Assembly (NCBI GenBank): GCA_023411795.1
Contig: JAEYOK010000022.1
Span: 1 to 63,988 of the forward strand
Origin: Bacillota bacterium
GTDB taxonomy: Bacteria; Bacillota; Clostridia; DSM-8532
Direction: 5' to 3'
Length of the DNA stretch: 63,988 bases
Part shown: positions 53,008 through 61,400 of the stretch, one piece after another
How positions within the stretch are numbered: position 1 is the first letter of the stretch
Layout: every line of letters starts with the position of its first letter
Notes under the pieces: generated by a model
What the model was told of the DNA's origin: nothing
Seen by the model: the letters and a program-made list of their open reading frames with translations, nothing else
The model's database searches: none
Program-made: the position numbers and the translations under genes

Positions 53008-53143
53008 GATTAAACCCGCCGAAATCGACGGGTTTAATCTGTATAAGACCTGATTTTCTATCAGGTCTTCCTTTGTAATATCAGTATATGCAAATAAAAA
53101 TATATGATACAAAGTATAAAGGAGACTTATTCGAAGTCTCCTT
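53008..53143. repeat. cluster of three strong hairpins
   Basis: Within 136 bp: arms 53008-53022/53025-53039 (GATTAAACCCG..., 15 bp, one wobble), AAGACCTGAT/ATCAGGTCTT (53045-53069) and AAGGAGACTT/AAGTCTCCTT (53119-53143). They lie between the toxin stop codon and the tRNA remnant. The first resembles the hairpin at 53855-53882. The last, with a T-rich tail on the minus strand, may end the toxin transcript. No gene is seen in 52996-53208. Confidence 0.65.
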
Positions 53144-53208
53144 GCCTTTAAGATAACCATATGCCTGTCTGTATTCAACAAACAAATTTTTGTAGCTTCA
53201 TTTTAGCG

Positions 53209-53835
53209 TCAATTTCGGTATTTGTCAAGTAGCTCCAACAAACTTTTTTGCGACTGCTCCGTGAAACCATCCTTGTTAATCAGCTCTTTTGCGCTGCAGA
53301 TTATATCCAGTGCGGCATTACGTTCAGTCTTAACTTTTTCCGTATATTTAACAAGCTTCTCATATTTCTCTTTTAATTCCTTTTGATAATGCATCAGTTC
53401 TAAGGTCTGTGCCATGCTTTCGTCGACCTTCTTCATGTCTGCATTTGAGAGGGTTGCTATCAAGTCACCCAGACGAGCTTTACTGACACAGACGATATTT
53501 GCGGTGTTTGCCTGTCCATCTAAAATGGTCTTGCCAGTTGATTGGTCAACTATAGGTGTCAACGGGACTAAGCAGGGAAAAGTACCGCTATCATGGGTAA
53601 CCGGTACAACGATTGTGTTCGGCGATTTTGAATTGCCAATATAATTCTGTACAATAATCGCCGGTCTCGGAGTGGTCTTGCTCATTTCACTTCCGATGTT
53701 GATTCCGAAATGACACCAGTATACTTGCCCTCGCTTAACAAATCTTTCGCCTGCGCTCGAAGAAATAGCGTTTAAGCGTGATTTTGTCTTAAGCCAATCT
53801 ATAAATTTCTCAGCATTTGATAATTCGGCATTCAT
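53209..53835 (-). CDS. PemK/MazF-family toxin with C-terminal coiled coil
   Basis: A 208-residue protein. Residues 28-135 form a PemK/MazF domain: RGQVYWCHFGINIGSE, RPAIIVQNYIGN and the TIVVPVTHDS strand, and a KARLGDL helix. MazF proteins are sequence-specific endoribonucleases. The 28-residue N-terminal extension and the 75-residue C-terminal helix (140-205, coiled-coil-like) are longer than in stand-alone MazF, and no MazE-type antitoxin gene is next to it. It has its own promoter, nearly identical to that of the GHKL gene, and an RNA hairpin in its leader. Confidence 0.85.
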   Translation of the reverse strand: MNAELSNAEKFIDWLKTKSRLNAISSSAGERFVKRGQVYWCHFGINIGSEMSKTTPRPAIIVQNYIGNSKSPNTIVVPVTHDSGTFPCLVPLTPIVDQSTGKTILDGQANTANIVCVSKARLGDLIATLSNADMKKVDESMAQTLELMHYQKELKEKYEKLVKYTEKVKTERNAALDIICSAKELINKDGFTEQSQKSLLELLDKYRN

Positions 53836-53854
53836 AATATATACTCCTGCAATG

Positions 53855-53882
53855 TTAAACCCCTCGAAATCGAGGGGTTTAA
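53855..53882 (-). promoter_or_regulatory. perfect hairpin in the mazF-like gene leader
   Basis: Arms of 13 bp, TTAAACCCCTCGA (53855-53867) and its exact complement (53870-53882), lie between the promoter and the ribosome site (GCAGGAG). It resembles the hairpin at 53008-53039 past the gene's end. Confidence 0.65.
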
Positions 53883-53914
53883 AGCATTCTCATTGTGTTC
53901 CCCTATTTGAACAT

Positions 53915-53951
53915 ATTATACCAAAATATGCCTTTATTCGCAATCTATATT
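53915..53951 (-). promoter_or_regulatory. promoter of the mazF-like gene (repeat copy 1)
   Basis: Minus strand TTGCGA (53938-53943), 17 bases, TATAAT (53915-53920) with an extended TGG. The 37-base block matches 57514-57550 at 33 positions. Confidence 0.75.
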
Positions 53952-54348
53952 AACTGAACAATTTCTTGATCCAGTTCCATGCTCTTCTCAAAATGCTCTT
54001 GTTCTTATACAGATTATCGTAATAAGCTTTCCTACGTAATTCTTCGGTAGCACGTCCTGCCTTAATTTCGTCATCTGACCACTCAGCAGCCCAAATGATT
54101 TGACCTTTGTTTATAATATAATGCGATTTACAAGGCTGCTGCCAATTACCAATAGAAGGACGAAGTGTTGGTCCGGCAAGTGTATAATAAAAAGTCCACT
54201 CTGTAGGGCCGAATGGAGTACGTATTTTAGCGCCGCATCCACAAGCGCAAAGATGAGCGGCAGTTTCGAATTCCTCGGATACATAAAGCACTCCTTGCTC
54301 CAACTCTTTTGGTATATGAACTACCCGCTGTAGCTGAATTCTCATCAT
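53950..54348 (-). CDS. DUF6527-family protein of a ubiquitin-like operon
   Basis: A 132-residue protein. LQRVVHIPKELEQGVLYVSEEF opens the domain. HLCACGCGAKIRTP near residue 32 has a closely spaced CxCxC set that may bind metal, and GNWQQPCKSHYIINKGQIIWAAEW near 65-85 is a second conserved block. The tail is basic and helical. DUF6527 genes accompany bacterial E1/ubiquitin-like genes; I recall the family being called BubE in such operons, probably a peptidase-like component, but that name is from memory. The start is one of two adjacent ATGs (54348, 54345). It overlaps the E1 gene by about 120 bases. Confidence 0.8.
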   Translation of the reverse strand: MMRIQLQRVVHIPKELEQGVLYVSEEFETAAHLCACGCGAKIRTPFGPTEWTFYYTLAGPTLRPSIGNWQQPCKSHYIINKGQIIWAAEWSDDEIKAGRATEELRRKAYYDNLYKNKSILRRAWNWIKKLFS

Positions 54349-55552
54349 CCTGGTTGACAGTTGAATCACTCCCCGCCATCGTCATGTCAGAAATATTAAA
54401 TAAAACTTCATAATTTTCATCCATGGATTCCATATAAAATCCGCGTAACTGCTTATATCTTATAACTGCCAAGCAAGCATTAAGTGCATTAAGTTCTCCA
54501 ATCTGGATATTGGTCTTATACACATTATCCGGATTATCGGTCAAAGGGATACGGCTCTTCCCTTCGGATACCTGCGCTTCATCAGTTGAAAAATAAGAAG
54601 TACGAATCATACCTTTTATCTTCCCAGCTTTTCTATTCAGCCCCATCCCCACATCAATGAAGGGAATTTTCATAGATGTTAAAAGGTCAATGATGCCCGC
54701 ACGAGAGGTTCCTTTATCAACACATACAAATGCAAAGGTTACGCCGTTTAATTCGTCATGAGAAGTCGCATCGATAAACTTTGGCTCAGCTTTCAGTCCA
54801 TAGCGGAAATTTTCATATCTTGATCCTAAAACTTCGACCTTTAGCCTGCCGAGCTCATCCTCTTGCAACCTTCCAGGCGAACGGAACGCATTATGAACAT
54901 GGTATGGATCTAAATCAAAGGCACGGATTTCTTTGACCGGTGTCTTGGCAATAAAATCAAGAACATATGCACCGGTACCACCCAGACCGATTATAGCGAT
55001 TACATCATCCTTAAAATTTACTGTTAAGTCAGCTATCTCTGCTCTGGATGTGAGCGTGTCCTGAAATTTAAACACAGAATTCTCGTTTACTTGTTCTACC
55101 GTTCTGAATGTATATGGACTTTTATTATATTTCTCCATTGCCGGCCCAGAAATAATAGTAACATAACTTTCAATCTTTTCAAAAAAATCATTAAACCCAG
55201 TGGGTAAACCATTAATATAAGGCTTATTTGAAAAGCGACGTTCTACGGTAACATCTTTACTACCCTCGCCGAGAGTAAGGGTCGCAGTCCTGTCTCCAAG
55301 GTTGGGAATCAGTTTGCCGTCAAGGTTATACGGAGAACACCCTGCAAAAAAAACTTGGTGGTCGTCTTGTTTAACCCTATTTTGATCAATAAACTCAAGC
55401 TTCGATACAATCGCACCCACCTGAAGCTTAAGCTCCTGATCTAGGTATGGGATATCCCTTACAATGAGATAGCCGCTGTCATAGCCAACGGCATATCCCT
55501 TGTCCACCAAACGCTTGACATCATCATTATGACTGACCAGTTTCTGAAACAT
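54227..55552 (-). CDS. ThiF/E1-like activating enzyme with DUF6791-like N-terminal domain
   Basis: A 441-residue protein. Residues 1-175 match the domain often found before ThiF in bacterial ubiquitin-like loci (GCSPYNLDG near 71, RRFSNKP near 105, YVTIISGPA near 130). Residues 183-400 are an E1-like adenylation domain: VIAIIGLGGTGAYVLDFI near 184-201, the acidic motif FDLDPYHVHNAFRSPG near 212, and FVCVDKGTSR near 265. It should adenylate the C-terminus of the small ubiquitin-like protein encoded just upstream, whose gene it overlaps by 26 bases. The final 45 residues read through the DUF6527 gene in another frame and may not be native. Confidence 0.87.
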   Translation of the reverse strand: MFQKLVSHNDDVKRLVDKGYAVGYDSGYLIVRDIPYLDQELKLQVGAIVSKLEFIDQNRVKQDDHQVFFAGCSPYNLDGKLIPNLGDRTATLTLGEGSKDVTVERRFSNKPYINGLPTGFNDFFEKIESYVTIISGPAMEKYNKSPYTFRTVEQVNENSVFKFQDTLTSRAEIADLTVNFKDDVIAIIGLGGTGAYVLDFIAKTPVKEIRAFDLDPYHVHNAFRSPGRLQEDELGRLKVEVLGSRYENFRYGLKAEPKFIDATSHDELNGVTFAFVCVDKGTSRAGIIDLLTSMKIPFIDVGMGLNRKAGKIKGMIRTSYFSTDEAQVSEGKSRIPLTDNPDNVYKTNIQIGELNALNACLAVIRYKQLRGFYMESMDENYEVLFNISDMTMAGSDSTVNQDDENSATAGSSYTKRVGARSALCIRGIRNCRSSLRLWMRR

Positions 55553-55787
55553 TGAATCTCATTCCTTCCTTGACTTTTACAGTGCCTCCGGGAGCAAGTG
55601 TTCCTTCCGGCTTGTTTCCCTGGCCTCTCGAGTACTTCACCGAATAGGTGATCTCAGGATGCTGCGGATAGTCTGGCACCTCAAGGGTAACTACTTCAGC
55701 GTATGTAATTTCCCCTTTAGGCCATTCATGAGGCGTGCTTTCCACATAGATTGTGACTAATTTCTTTTCCTTATTTTCGTGTTCCAT
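55527..55787 (-). CDS. ubiquitin-like protein (multiubiquitin-type, single domain)
   Basis: An 86-residue beta-grasp-like protein. A strand (KLVTIYVESTPHEW), EITYAEVVTLEVPD, ITYSVKYSRGQG and GTLAPGGTVKVKEGMRFNV follow the pattern of the bacterial multiubiquitin domain, here in one copy. It ends NVSETGQS, so it has no terminal Gly-Gly; the last glycine is two residues from the end. It is the first gene of the Ubl-E1-DUF6527 unit, with AAGGAGG nine bases before its ATG, behind a palindromic operator. Confidence 0.82.
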   Translation of the reverse strand: MEHENKEKKLVTIYVESTPHEWPKGEITYAEVVTLEVPDYPQHPEITYSVKYSRGQGNKPEGTLAPGGTVKVKEGMRFNVSETGQS

Positions 55788-55837
55788 TGTTTTTTCCTCC
55801 TTAGAGAATGTTTTTGAAATTTATATAAAGGCAAGGA

Positions 55838-55878
55838 CTTATCCTGCTCTTATTTTACTTCACCAAACTTTCGTGAAG
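55838..55878 (-). promoter_or_regulatory. operator and probable promoter of the ubiquitin-like operon
   Basis: The inverted repeat CTTCAC-N9-GTGAAG (55858-55878) overlaps a possible -35 TTGGTG (55861-55866) placed 17 bases from a weak -10 GATAAG (55838-55843). The same operator, inverted, lies at 56514-56534. Confidence 0.6.
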
Positions 55879-55890
55879 TTGTCTGCCGAA

Positions 55891-55915
55891 TAAATTCCCT
55901 CAGCGAGGGAATTTA
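55891..55915. terminator. hairpin after the STAS/winged-helix gene
   Basis: Perfect 11-bp arms TAAATTCCCTC/GAGGGAATTTA with a three-base loop, seven bases past the stop codon of the STAS-like gene. There is no long T-run, so it may be a weak terminator or an mRNA end-protecting structure. Confidence 0.55.
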
Positions 55916-55922
55916 TAATTGC

Positions 55923-56501
55923 TTATGGCAGGTAATATGCGTGGCGCAAACCGGTTTCAGTATCTACTTCTCGCCTTAATGCTAAGTGTAAAACATGTAG
56001 CTTCTTTAGCCTATTGCTTGCATTATTGATTTCAACATCAAGCCGCTGGGCAACATCCCGCGCCGTGATCTGCTCAAAAGATTTTAGCATCAAGAATACT
56101 TCTTTAAGGTTCGGTTCTAATTTGTCTCCTTCAATGTCATATTCTTTATTGTTATAACTTAAAAGTAACAGCTTCAACGAGTCCTTTTCATTTCTAAGCC
56201 TTAGTGCTGCATTGATATCGTATAAAACGTCAGGTACAACATTTTTTATAACCATTAAAGTGTTTCCAACATCCAATATTTGTTTTTGAATGTTTAAAAC
56301 AAATTCATCTGCAAATGAGCTACTGCACGCAGTTATGTCAGAAAAATCACAGTATACCACATCATCCGAGATAAGCTGTCCGATTTGGGACAACGCAATT
56401 TTATACATCTCCCGTGCTTTCGGGCGGGAAACCAACACGTCCTCTAAGCCAACTTGTTTTGATATTTTTAATACATCAAGTATTTTATTCACTTTCAGCA
56501 T
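55923..56501 (-). CDS. STAS-like (DUF4325) protein with C-terminal winged helix
   Basis: A 192-residue protein. Residues 15-110 match the STAS-like DUF4325 pattern (VSRPKAREMYKIAL, then VVYCDFSDITACSSSFADEFV). The last 60 residues (QITARDVAQRLDVEINNASNRLKKL...) form a winged helix-turn-helix. STAS-like proteins pair with GHKL ATPases in anti-sigma-like switches; here a DNA-binding domain is fused, so it is a candidate repressor whose activity the upstream ATPase could set. The ATG at 56501 is likely; a GTG nine codons upstream or three codons downstream is possible. It has its own strong promoter with an operator over its start. Confidence 0.75.
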   Translation of the reverse strand: MLKVNKILDVLKISKQVGLEDVLVSRPKAREMYKIALSQIGQLISDDVVYCDFSDITACSSSFADEFVLNIQKQILDVGNTLMVIKNVVPDVLYDINAALRLRNEKDSLKLLLLSYNNKEYDIEGDKLEPNLKEVFLMLKSFEQITARDVAQRLDVEINNASNRLKKLHVLHLALRREVDTETGLRHAYYLP

Positions 56502-56513
56502 CCTTTCAAGGTG

Positions 56514-56573
56514 CTTCACGAAACTTTGGTGAAGTTAAATTAAATTATATACAGCCTGTCCAATGTCTGTCAA
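56514..56573 (-). promoter_or_regulatory. promoter and operator of the STAS/winged-helix gene
   Basis: Minus strand TTGACA (56568-56573), 18 bases, TATAAT (56544-56549). The operator CTTCAC-N9-GTGAAG (56514-56534) covers about +3 to +24. It is the inverted copy of the operator at 55858-55878 with one mismatch. Confidence 0.75.
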
Positions 56574-57436
56574 GAGGAAATCTTAAAAAATATCTGAGTA
56601 CCAGGAAAGCTGCACCGATGCTCAGTATTTTGTTGTTCTTCTGAATGAGCCGAATATGTAATTGACCCGTAACCGGAACGAATGTGAATCGTGCCGCCTC
56701 GTTGCTTTAGAATCTCCCTTACTCTTTTATATCCGAGACCACCACTTTTATCTGGACGTCCACTCATTCCCTGAAAAAATGCTCTTTTTATCGCTAATAC
56801 ATCATTGCTGACAAAATCAGGAGCTATTCGCTTTAAGCTACTTCGTATTCCGATTCCGATATCGCCCACAGCAATTTGAATCTGATCCTTGCCTTCTTTA
56901 TGGTACTTTTGGAGGATATAATAACAGTATCCATGTCCAGGTGATGGGCTGCTATGGTCAATACTATTTTCTGCAGTTTCCGAAAGGAGGGAGCAAATCT
57001 CATTTGTAGATCTACCCAATTGGGTTGGAAACCATTGAAGTAAAATTTCTTTTGTACGTTTTACTGCGTCCCCGCAGCCTTTCCAGTCATCTATAGTTCG
57101 AAGTTCTATCAATGTGTTTGATTTATGAGAGCCTCTATATAATCTTTCCCATACTGACGGTAGCTTAAAATCAATAAAGTCGACATTACTGATATTAATC
57201 CTTTCAAGGTATGCACTGACATCACTTGATACATTTACCCATTTGACCTTCTTGCGTGTCACGTCAAATATCACTCTGCTTGTCGTTATCAACATAATCA
57301 AATTACTGGGATTGATGAATTCTATTTTCCCAAGATCAAGGGACAATTGTTCATCCGCTTGCACCTTTTCTACTTGAGCGAGGAATCCATCAATCTTATT
57401 ATGTATGCAAAAATACTTTGGCACATTCAATGTCAT
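56570..57436 (-). CDS. GHKL ATPase with N-terminal STAS-like domain
   Basis: A 288-residue protein. Residues 25-95 have a STAS-like pattern (LSLDLGKIEFINPSNLIMLI). Residues 140-285 form a GHKL ATP-binding fold: N-box LLSETAENSIDHSS near 147, G1 VGDIGIGIRSSL near 190 and G2 SGGLGYKRVREIL near 228. There is no phosphorylatable histidine domain, so it is more like an anti-sigma-factor kinase (SpoIIAB/RsbW type) than a sensor kinase. Partner proteins are likely the STAS-like protein encoded next. First gene of the module. Confidence 0.82.
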   Translation of the reverse strand: MTLNVPKYFCIHNKIDGFLAQVEKVQADEQLSLDLGKIEFINPSNLIMLITTSRVIFDVTRKKVKWVNVSSDVSAYLERINISNVDFIDFKLPSVWERLYRGSHKSNTLIELRTIDDWKGCGDAVKRTKEILLQWFPTQLGRSTNEICSLLSETAENSIDHSSPSPGHGYCYYILQKYHKEGKDQIQIAVGDIGIGIRSSLKRIAPDFVSNDVLAIKRAFFQGMSGRPDKSGGLGYKRVREILKQRGGTIHIRSGYGSITYSAHSEEQQNTEHRCSFPGTQIFFKISS

Positions 57437-57513
57437 TAGATTTACCTTCTTAAGCTGTAATCAGTAAGATGAACTGTACGAACTTTTCCGTGCAGCCCAT
57501 ATAATTTAGACTA

Positions 57514-57550
57514 ATTATACCAAAATATTCCTCTGTTCGCAATCTGTATT
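57514..57550 (-). promoter_or_regulatory. promoter of the GHKL gene (repeat copy 2)
   Basis: Minus strand TTGCGA (57537-57542), 17 bases, TATAAT (57514-57519), extended TGG. It is a near copy of the mazF-like gene promoter at 53915-53951, and the identity includes the spacer. Confidence 0.75.
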
Positions 57551-58053
57551 CTATTAGGCAAGCTCTTTCGCCATCCCTCTGGCTTCGGCTATCAGCACGT
57601 CATCAATTTCAACATCCTTCGCCATTGCCATGACCATCCTGCCTTGCGTAGAATGAGTTCATAACATTCGTAATCGCCATACTGAGATTGTCCTTGCTTT
57701 TCGCCGTATCTACACGGTCGTACAGTGAGATGAAACTAATATTTTTCTCCTCGAAATAATGCTCGATGATGAGTCCCATCTCGGCGTACTCCCTGCTAAA
57801 GCGAGACAGGTCATTTACGATGACCGTGTTGATTTTTCCTGCTTCGATGTCAGCCATCATTCGCTTAAAATCCGGGCGGTTGAAGTTCAAACCCGTCCAG
57901 CCGTCGTCCCAATAACAGTCACCGATGGTGATATGATTTTCCTTGCAATATCGGGTAAAGTATCGCTTTTTGAGTCTGGATACTCCCGCTCTCGCCGAGA
58001 TCGCCGTCGTCCTGACTGAGCCGACAGTAAATGGCAGCTATTTCTCTTTCCAT
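57546..58053 (-). pseudogene. truncated, frameshifted large serine recombinase
   Basis: From the ATG at 58053 (after AGAGAGGTG) the frame reads MEREIAAIYCRLSQDDGDLG with the catalytic serine (Ser13), typical of Tn4451/TndX-type recombinases. Near 57955-57962 one extra base shifts the frame; in the next frame it continues TRYCKENHITIGDCYWDD, NFNRPDFKRMMADIEAG, NDLSRFSREYAEMG and MNSFYARQ. It then breaks off near residue 150 of an expected 500 or more and runs into 20-odd unrelated codons ending at 57546-57548 or so. It is dead and probably a relic of an earlier mobile element. Confidence 0.85.
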
Positions 58054-58214
58054 GAATATAACACCTCTCTTTCAGCAACACAAAATACCATCAATCCGTT
58101 TCATTAGCTATACTATTTGCCAATATATCTTCGTTCGGAATTTTGTCGGCTTGGGTTGCCTTACAAAAAAAATGCTGTTCTCAGTATATAATTTTCATAT
58201 TTGTTAATTTTTTA

Positions 58215-58242
58215 TTGCGTTATATCGAAGGCGCTATATAAT
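58215..58242 (+). promoter_or_regulatory. promoter of the HTH-helicase locus
   Basis: TTGCGT (58215-58220), 16 bases, TATAAT (58237-58242), 35 bases before the HTH gene. The gap 58082-58276 holds nothing else I can identify. Confidence 0.6.
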
Positions 58243-58276
58243 ATATTTAATATGAGGATTCCGAGAGGTACCGAAA

Positions 58277-58486
58277 ATGAAAATATCCTATAAAAAATTA
58301 TGGAAACTGCTTATCGATAAAGGCATGAAAAAAATAGACTTACTTGAAAAAGCAAATATCAGCACATCGACACTTGCAAAATTAGGAAAAGATGAATATG
58401 TGAGTATGGATGCGCTAGTAAAAGTTTGCACCTCTTTAAATGTTAACATTGGGGATATTGTCGAATTAGTTGAGGAGGATACCTAA
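58277..58486 (+). CDS. small XRE/Cro-type HTH regulator
   Basis: A 69-residue protein consisting only of a helix-turn-helix: YKKLWKLLIDKGMKKIDLLEKANISTSTLAKLGKDE, then MDALVKVCTSLNVNIGDIVEL, the common single-domain Cro/CI type. Its TAA lies one base before the ATG of the large helicase gene and its coding end contains that gene's GGAGG site, so translation is coupled. It probably represses the locus. Confidence 0.9.
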   Translation: MKISYKKLWKLLIDKGMKKIDLLEKANISTSTLAKLGKDEYVSMDALVKVCTSLNVNIGDIVELVEEDT

Positions 58487-58487
58487 T

Positions 58488-61400
58488 ATGCCGAATATCG
58501 ATCAGAAGCTTGAAACATGGAAAAACAAACTACTTGACCTTGGTAAAAGAAATCGTTTGCTTAATTATCGAGATTCCAAGCGTTCTAATTTGAGAATACA
58601 AAAACCATCTATTATAGACCTCTGGGATAGCTTTGTCGTTAATGAAAGCCCTATAGAATTTCCATATTATGACGAAGACCAAGTTTCCCTTCTATGCGAT
58701 GAGCAAGAAAATAGTTTGGAAACAAATGTTATAACAAATCAGGCAATAAGGGATCAGCAAAAAACACTCCGCAATCTTCGCGAAAAAGCAAAAACCGCCA
58801 TGGAAGAACAGGGAGTAAACACTCTTTACCTTTGCTTTGGTTTCCTTAAATGGAGCGAGGATTTGAACTCCGAACAATATTTTTTATCACCTATTATCCT
58901 AGTTCCCGTTACGCTGACATTAGAATCAATTACATCGCCCTATGTACTAAGTCTTCATGAGGATGAAATTACATTCAATCCAACGCTTGCTTTTAAAATG
59001 TCAAATGATTTTGGGATTGAGCTTCCTGAATTTGATGCGGAAGAAAGTCTGTCAGAATATTTTTCGAAAGTTAATTCGTTAATAAGAACTAATAGATGGG
59101 AAGTCGTTTATGAAACAGGGCTTTCCCTGCTTTCTTTTTTAAAAATAAATATGTATCGGGATTTAGAAATCCATAAGGATAAGATTAAAGGTCATCCTAT
59201 CGTACGGGCTCTAACTGGTGATACCACAGCCCTCGATTCTACATATGAAGATGTAAACGATTTTGACCATGATGCGCATACATTGCCTTCTGAAATATTT
59301 CAAGTTGTTGATGCTGATTCAAGCCAACAGGATGCCGTTCTTCTTGCTAAAAAAGGAGTTAGTTTTGTACTGCAAGGCCCTCCTGGTACAGGGAAAAGTC
59401 AAACCATAACAAATATTATTGCGGAATGTTTAGCTTGTGGTAAGAAAGTTCTATTTGTCTCAGAAAAGATGGCTGCCCTCGAGGTGGTTCGGAAACGTCT
59501 TTCTTATGCAGGACTTAATGATTTTTGCTTAACTCTGCATAGCTACAAAGCAAACAAGAAAGATGTTTTGGAACAACTTTCTTCCGTTCTTAATCTCTCC
59601 CGGCAAAGGGCAAATCTGAGTGACGAGGCTTATCAAAAGCTTGATTTGCTGCAAGAAGATAAACAAAAGCTTAATGAATATGCCCAACAGATCTTTACCG
59701 TCGTCGAACCACTTGGAAAATCAATTTATCAGGTAAATGGTGAGTTAGCTAATCTTGAAAGTTATGAAAATATTATTTTCAGTCTTGAAAATATAGCAAG
59801 CACAATACCTCAAAAATTTAACCGATACATAAATTTACTTACTCAATTTGCCACTACTATTGGGAAAATGAGTGATGATTATAAAGCCAACCCATGGAAC
59901 AATGCTCATGTGCCAGCCGTCACTAATGAACTCAGCCATGATATAGGAGCATATTTATCTAAATTACTACCAAAAATTAAGGCTACAACTGCTATTTATG
60001 ATTGCATACTTACTGATTTGCAATTAGATCATAAACCGTCTTTCACAGGGCTTTCTGAAATTATCAGCATTTTAGACATAGCTAAACTTTCACCTAAAGT
60101 CCCTTTCAATTGGCTTGTAGGCGAGGATATCGCACCATTATGGAATGAAGTAGACAAGTTTTCCGAGCTTAAAATCAGTTATAAAAATACTCAAAATGAA
60201 TTGTCGAGTATTTATAATGAACTCACTGCTAACGATCCGGAAATTCGGCTTTCTGAACCAAACGAGTTATTTTCTTTAGCTCAAGTCAATTCAGAGATCG
60301 GAAAGTTGGACGCTGCAATTTCAAATACTTACTGCTATTCTGTTTGGAACCACGGAGATTTTCCAAAAGCGCAGGCTCTCTTTGATACAGCTAAACAGAA
60401 TATAGAAAACATTCTTGGGTTACGAAATAAATTAATATCAACTTTTGAACGAGAAATTTTCGATGTGGATTTTCGTGCAATGCTTTCAAGGTTCAAAACT
60501 GATTACACATCATTTTTGAAAATTTTCAAAAGGCAATACAGGGCAGATAAAAAAACAATTAAAGGTTTATATAAGCAAATAGTAAAAAAAGTTAGTGACG
60601 CTAAAATTATTGAAGTATTAACCTCTCTCCGAGCGTTGGATGAGGCATCTATATGGCTTATAGAAAACAATCAAATGTTGGCACAAACTTTTGGAGAACA
60701 CTATTCCGGTGAGAGTACAGATTTAACATCGTTAACAAAACTGATTAAAGCTTTTAATTTCATATTACAAAGCAAAGATAAGCTATCTCTTCTTACCTCG
60801 CTTGCTAATACCTTAGAAGAGTGTGATGCAGATTTAAAAAGGCATTATGATTTTCTTTATAAGGGCATGAATACCGATTGGTCAAACATTCTTAGCTCCC
60901 TAAACTGGGCAAACGATTTTAGAAATATTTGTGAAAAACATAAGGTCAGCACAGATTTTATCAAAAACATATGCACCAACGAATCCAAAATTAATTTGTG
61001 TGCTAAGTACTTAGCCGATTTAACCAACACCATAGATGATATGAATACAGAGTTCTCATGGTTCCTTGATATATTTAAAAACAAGGATGATATTAAGGAT
61101 TTAGGCATGTCCGCTCTCTATGATAGAGTTACCCGCTGTATGAATGGTCTCTCTTTACTTGAAGAATGGATTGATTTCAGAAATGCTCGTACTAATTGCC
61201 AGAACGAGGGTCTTGCTGATTATATAACCAAGATTGAAGAACTTCATATTGATGCCACGCTTATTATTCCGATGTTTAAGAAGCGGTTTTATCGTTTATG
61301 GCTTGACGCAATTCTACCTCAGTATCCAGCCGTTCTTAATTTTCGCCGGAGGGTGCAGGAAAATACAATTGATGAATTTTCCCGTCTTGACAAACTTCAA

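Noticed and set aside
52861..53181. An open frame of 106 codons on the minus strand
   Set aside because: It runs through the tRNA-Thr remnant, its terminator and three hairpins, has no ribosome site, and its translation looks random.
57887..58081. An open frame of 64 codons on the minus strand
   Set aside because: It is an out-of-frame reading of the serine recombinase N-terminus, whose true frame starts at 58053.
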